Positions 62,322 to 64,000 of a stretch of DNA of 64,000 nucleotides are shown here, in pieces. The stretch is from Bacteroidales bacterium (GTDB taxonomy: Bacteria; Bacteroidota; Bacteroidia; Bacteroidales; WCHB1-69), in contig JAEETJ010000002.1 of NCBI GenBank assembly GCA_016290295.1, forward strand, positions 174,355-238,354, given 5' to 3'. Below the pieces are notes generated by a model. The model had not been told where the DNA came from and made no database searches. It saw only the letters and a list, made by a program, of their open reading frames with translations. Every line of letters begins with the position of its first letter. Positions within the stretch are counted from its first letter, which is position 1. A program made the position numbers and the translations under genes.

Positions 62322-63875
62322 ATGAATACTAGAATTCTCTGGGCGGATGATGAGATTGACCTCCTGAAGCCACACATCTTATTTCTGAAAGCTAAAGGCT
62401 ATGACGTAATTCCAGTGGTCAGTGGCAACGAAGCCATTGAGGTACTGCAAAAAGAATATGTTGACATTATCTTCCTCGACGAGCAGATGCCTGGTATGAA
62501 CGGCATTGAAACCATGAAACGTATCAAAACCATCAACCAGCACATTCCAATTGTGATGATTACCAAGAGCGAAGAGGAGAACATTATGGAGGATGCAATC
62601 GGTTCCAATATCGCCGACTACCTGATCAAGCCGGTCAATCCGAATCAGATTCTGCTTTGCCTGAAGAAAAACATTGATAATAAGAAGATTGTCACGGAAA
62701 AAAGCACTATGGCCTATCAGCAGGCCTTCCGCGAGCTGTCCATGCGTATCTCCGACCGTCTTTCGCTCAGCGAATGGGATGCCTTATATAAAGAATTGGT
62801 ATATTGGGAGTTGGAGTTAGAGAAGATTGAGGATAGTGGTGTCGCCGAGATTCTGGCCAACCAAAAAGAAGAGGCCAACATCCAATTCGCCAAATACGTC
62901 TCCAAGAATTACCTAAACTGGTTGACTGGCAAATGCGACGAGAAGCCATCATTGTCACATACCGTGCTGAAAGACAAGCTCTTTCCCACCCTCACGGAAA
63001 ATCATCCCGTTTTTCTCTTTGTGATTGACAACCTGCGCTTCGACCAGTGGAAGACCATCCAGCCGATGATTCAGGACTTTTACCGTGTGGAAGACGAGAG
63101 CATCTGCTATAGTATTTTGCCCACCGCCACCCACTATGCCCGCAATGCCCTGTTTTCGGGACTGATGCCTTCAGTTATCGCCCAGAAATACCCGCAATTG
63201 TGGCTTAACGAAAATGACGAAGGTGGCAAAAACCAATACGAGCAACAGCTGCTCGGCGAATATCTGAAACGCTATGGAAAGAATGTAAAATATTCATTCT
63301 CAAAGATATTGAATCTTGACTTTGGCAAGAAAATCTTCGACAACTTCCATCAGCTGATGCACAATCCGCTGAATGTGGTGGTCTTCAACTTTGTGGATAT
63401 GCTCTCCCACGCCCGCACCGATGTGGACATCATCCGCGAGTTGGCCGAAGATGAAAAATCTTACCGCAGCGTCACCGCATCCTGGTTCAAGAACTCCATT
63501 CTCTTCGAGATGATCAAATATCTGGCAGAGAAGAAAGCCATTGTCTTCCTCACCACCGACCACGGCACCATCCGCATCGACAATCCCGTGAAGATTGTGG
63601 CCGACAAGACCATCAACAGCAACCTGCGCTACAAGGTGGGCAAAAGCACGATGGACTATCCCAGCAAAGACGTTTATGAAATCAAGAACCCCGAGGATGC
63701 CTTCCTGCCGAAAGAGTCACTGACATCGCGGTACATCTTCGCCACCAAGAACGACTTTTTCGCCTACCCCAACAACTACAACTACTACGTGAATTACTAC
63801 CGCAACACCTTCCAGCATGGCGGCATCTCAATGGAAGAGATGATGATACCGTTTATCAAGTTATCGCCGAAATAA
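62322..63875 (+). CDS. porX: PorX-type response regulator with PglZ/alkaline-phosphatase domain
   Basis: Regulator of the type IX secretion system; 517 residues. The CheY-like receiver (1-115) has acidic D9-D10, phospho-acceptor Asp53 (FLDEQMPG), Thr81 and Lys103. A helical linker (about 120-220) leads to a PglZ domain of the alkaline-phosphatase superfamily (about 225-515): LFVIDNLRFDQWK, ILPTATHYARNALFSG, NFVDMLSHART and FLTTDHGTIRID carry the metal ligands. Known PorX proteins hydrolyse oligonucleotides and act with PorY and an ECF sigma factor; neither is in the window. Confidence 0.93.
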   Translation: MNTRILWADDEIDLLKPHILFLKAKGYDVIPVVSGNEAIEVLQKEYVDIIFLDEQMPGMNGIETMKRIKTINQHIPIVMITKSEEENIMEDAIGSNIADYLIKPVNPNQILLCLKKNIDNKKIVTEKSTMAYQQAFRELSMRISDRLSLSEWDALYKELVYWELELEKIEDSGVAEILANQKEEANIQFAKYVSKNYLNWLTGKCDEKPSLSHTVLKDKLFPTLTENHPVFLFVIDNLRFDQWKTIQPMIQDFYRVEDESICYSILPTATHYARNALFSGLMPSVIAQKYPQLWLNENDEGGKNQYEQQLLGEYLKRYGKNVKYSFSKILNLDFGKKIFDNFHQLMHNPLNVVVFNFVDMLSHARTDVDIIRELAEDEKSYRSVTASWFKNSILFEMIKYLAEKKAIVFLTTDHGTIRIDNPVKIVADKTINSNLRYKVGKSTMDYPSKDVYEIKNPEDAFLPKESLTSRYIFATKNDFFAYPNNYNYYVNYYRNTFQHGGISMEEMMIPFIKLSPK

Positions 63876-63917
63876 AAAACGGCACATATATGCTAATAAT
63901 GTAAATTGCTATCTTTC

Positions 63918-63949
63918 AGATTGTCGCATATCATTTTTTGCGACAATCT
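63918..63949 (+). terminator. Hairpin after porX
   Basis: AGATTGTCGCA (63918-63928) pairs with TGCGACAATCT (63939-63949), 10-base T-rich loop, followed by TCTTTC; a likely terminator with a weak T-run. Confidence 0.75.
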
Positions 63950-64000
63950 TCTTTCGTTAGTGTATAGGTATATAGAAGGATTTTGTCCTTGTCATATATT

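Noticed and set aside
62322..63875. BREX PglZ or other phage-defence PglZ
   Set aside because: The N-terminal receiver domain makes it a PorX-type regulator, and no other BREX gene is nearby.
1..64000. tRNA or rRNA genes
   Set aside because: No tRNA-like arms with a GGTTCRA-type loop and no rRNA sequence were recognised.

Overview
The window is a stretch of a Bacteroidota chromosome, most likely order Bacteroidales. Evidence is the repeated promoter box TAnnTTTG (TATATTTG, TATCTTTG, TACCTTTG) ahead of many genes, few Shine-Dalgarno sites, typical families (DUF5683, DUF4412, DUF5689, DUF1573, DUF3276, DUF4919), a TonB-dependent receptor, and a PorX-type response regulator that implies a type IX secretion system. 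The species cannot be told from the sequence.

Layout. 1-8 kb: end of a probable beta-propeller protein, htpG, yidC, then the DUF3276-parA-parB-DUF5683-dapB-lepB cluster (to 10.5 kb). 10.6-18.4 kb: a DUF4412 protein facing a minus-strand unit of TonB receptor, two DUF5689 lipoproteins, ribBA and queF. 18.5-31.5 kb: mostly housekeeping genes (EEP-family hydrolase, polyprenol-P mannosyltransferase, NfeD protease, pssA, LOG protein, DHH phosphoesterase with two FKBP lipoproteins, pyrE, obgE, hisS, DUF389).

31.5-42.3 kb: a seven-gene minus-strand defence island. It reads AAA ATPase, TOPRIM protein, type III methyltransferase (mod), unknown gene, AlbA_2 protein, AlbA_2/ATPase protein, type III restriction subunit (res). 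Genes are tightly packed and partly overlapping behind one clear promoter with a 19-7-19 inverted repeat. By eye, base composition is mosaic: the mod recognition region and two accessory genes are much more AT-rich than mod ends and res.

42.4-53.9 kb: radical SAM protein, small tudor-like protein, beta-CASP RNase-like protein, mpl, DUF1573, rsgA, hsp20, two secreted proteins, an 88-bp tandem repeat array and fabG. htpG and hsp20 both carry well-formed sigma-54 promoters (GG-N10-GC) with palindromes upstream, suggesting shared RpoN control of chaperones.

54.0-60.3 kb: a second unusual locus on the plus strand. It holds a membrane sensor fusing a PP2C phosphatase to an anti-sigma-type kinase, a STAS protein, a RelA/SpoT-type alarmone synthetase, an APH-like kinase, a SpoT/Mesh1-type HD hydrolase, a small membrane protein and an EamA transporter. 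It looks like a partner-switching module wired to making and removing a nucleotide alarmone. It is followed by a convergent HTH regulator, 1.2 kb of AT-rich non-coding DNA with probable operators and REP-like repeats, and porX.

Intergenic spaces are filled with short-period AT-rich repeats (TTAACAATTAACAATTAATAATT-like and TTAGCAAATTAGCAAATT-like) that in places form the last codons of genes, and with GC-rich palindromic repeats in at least three families.
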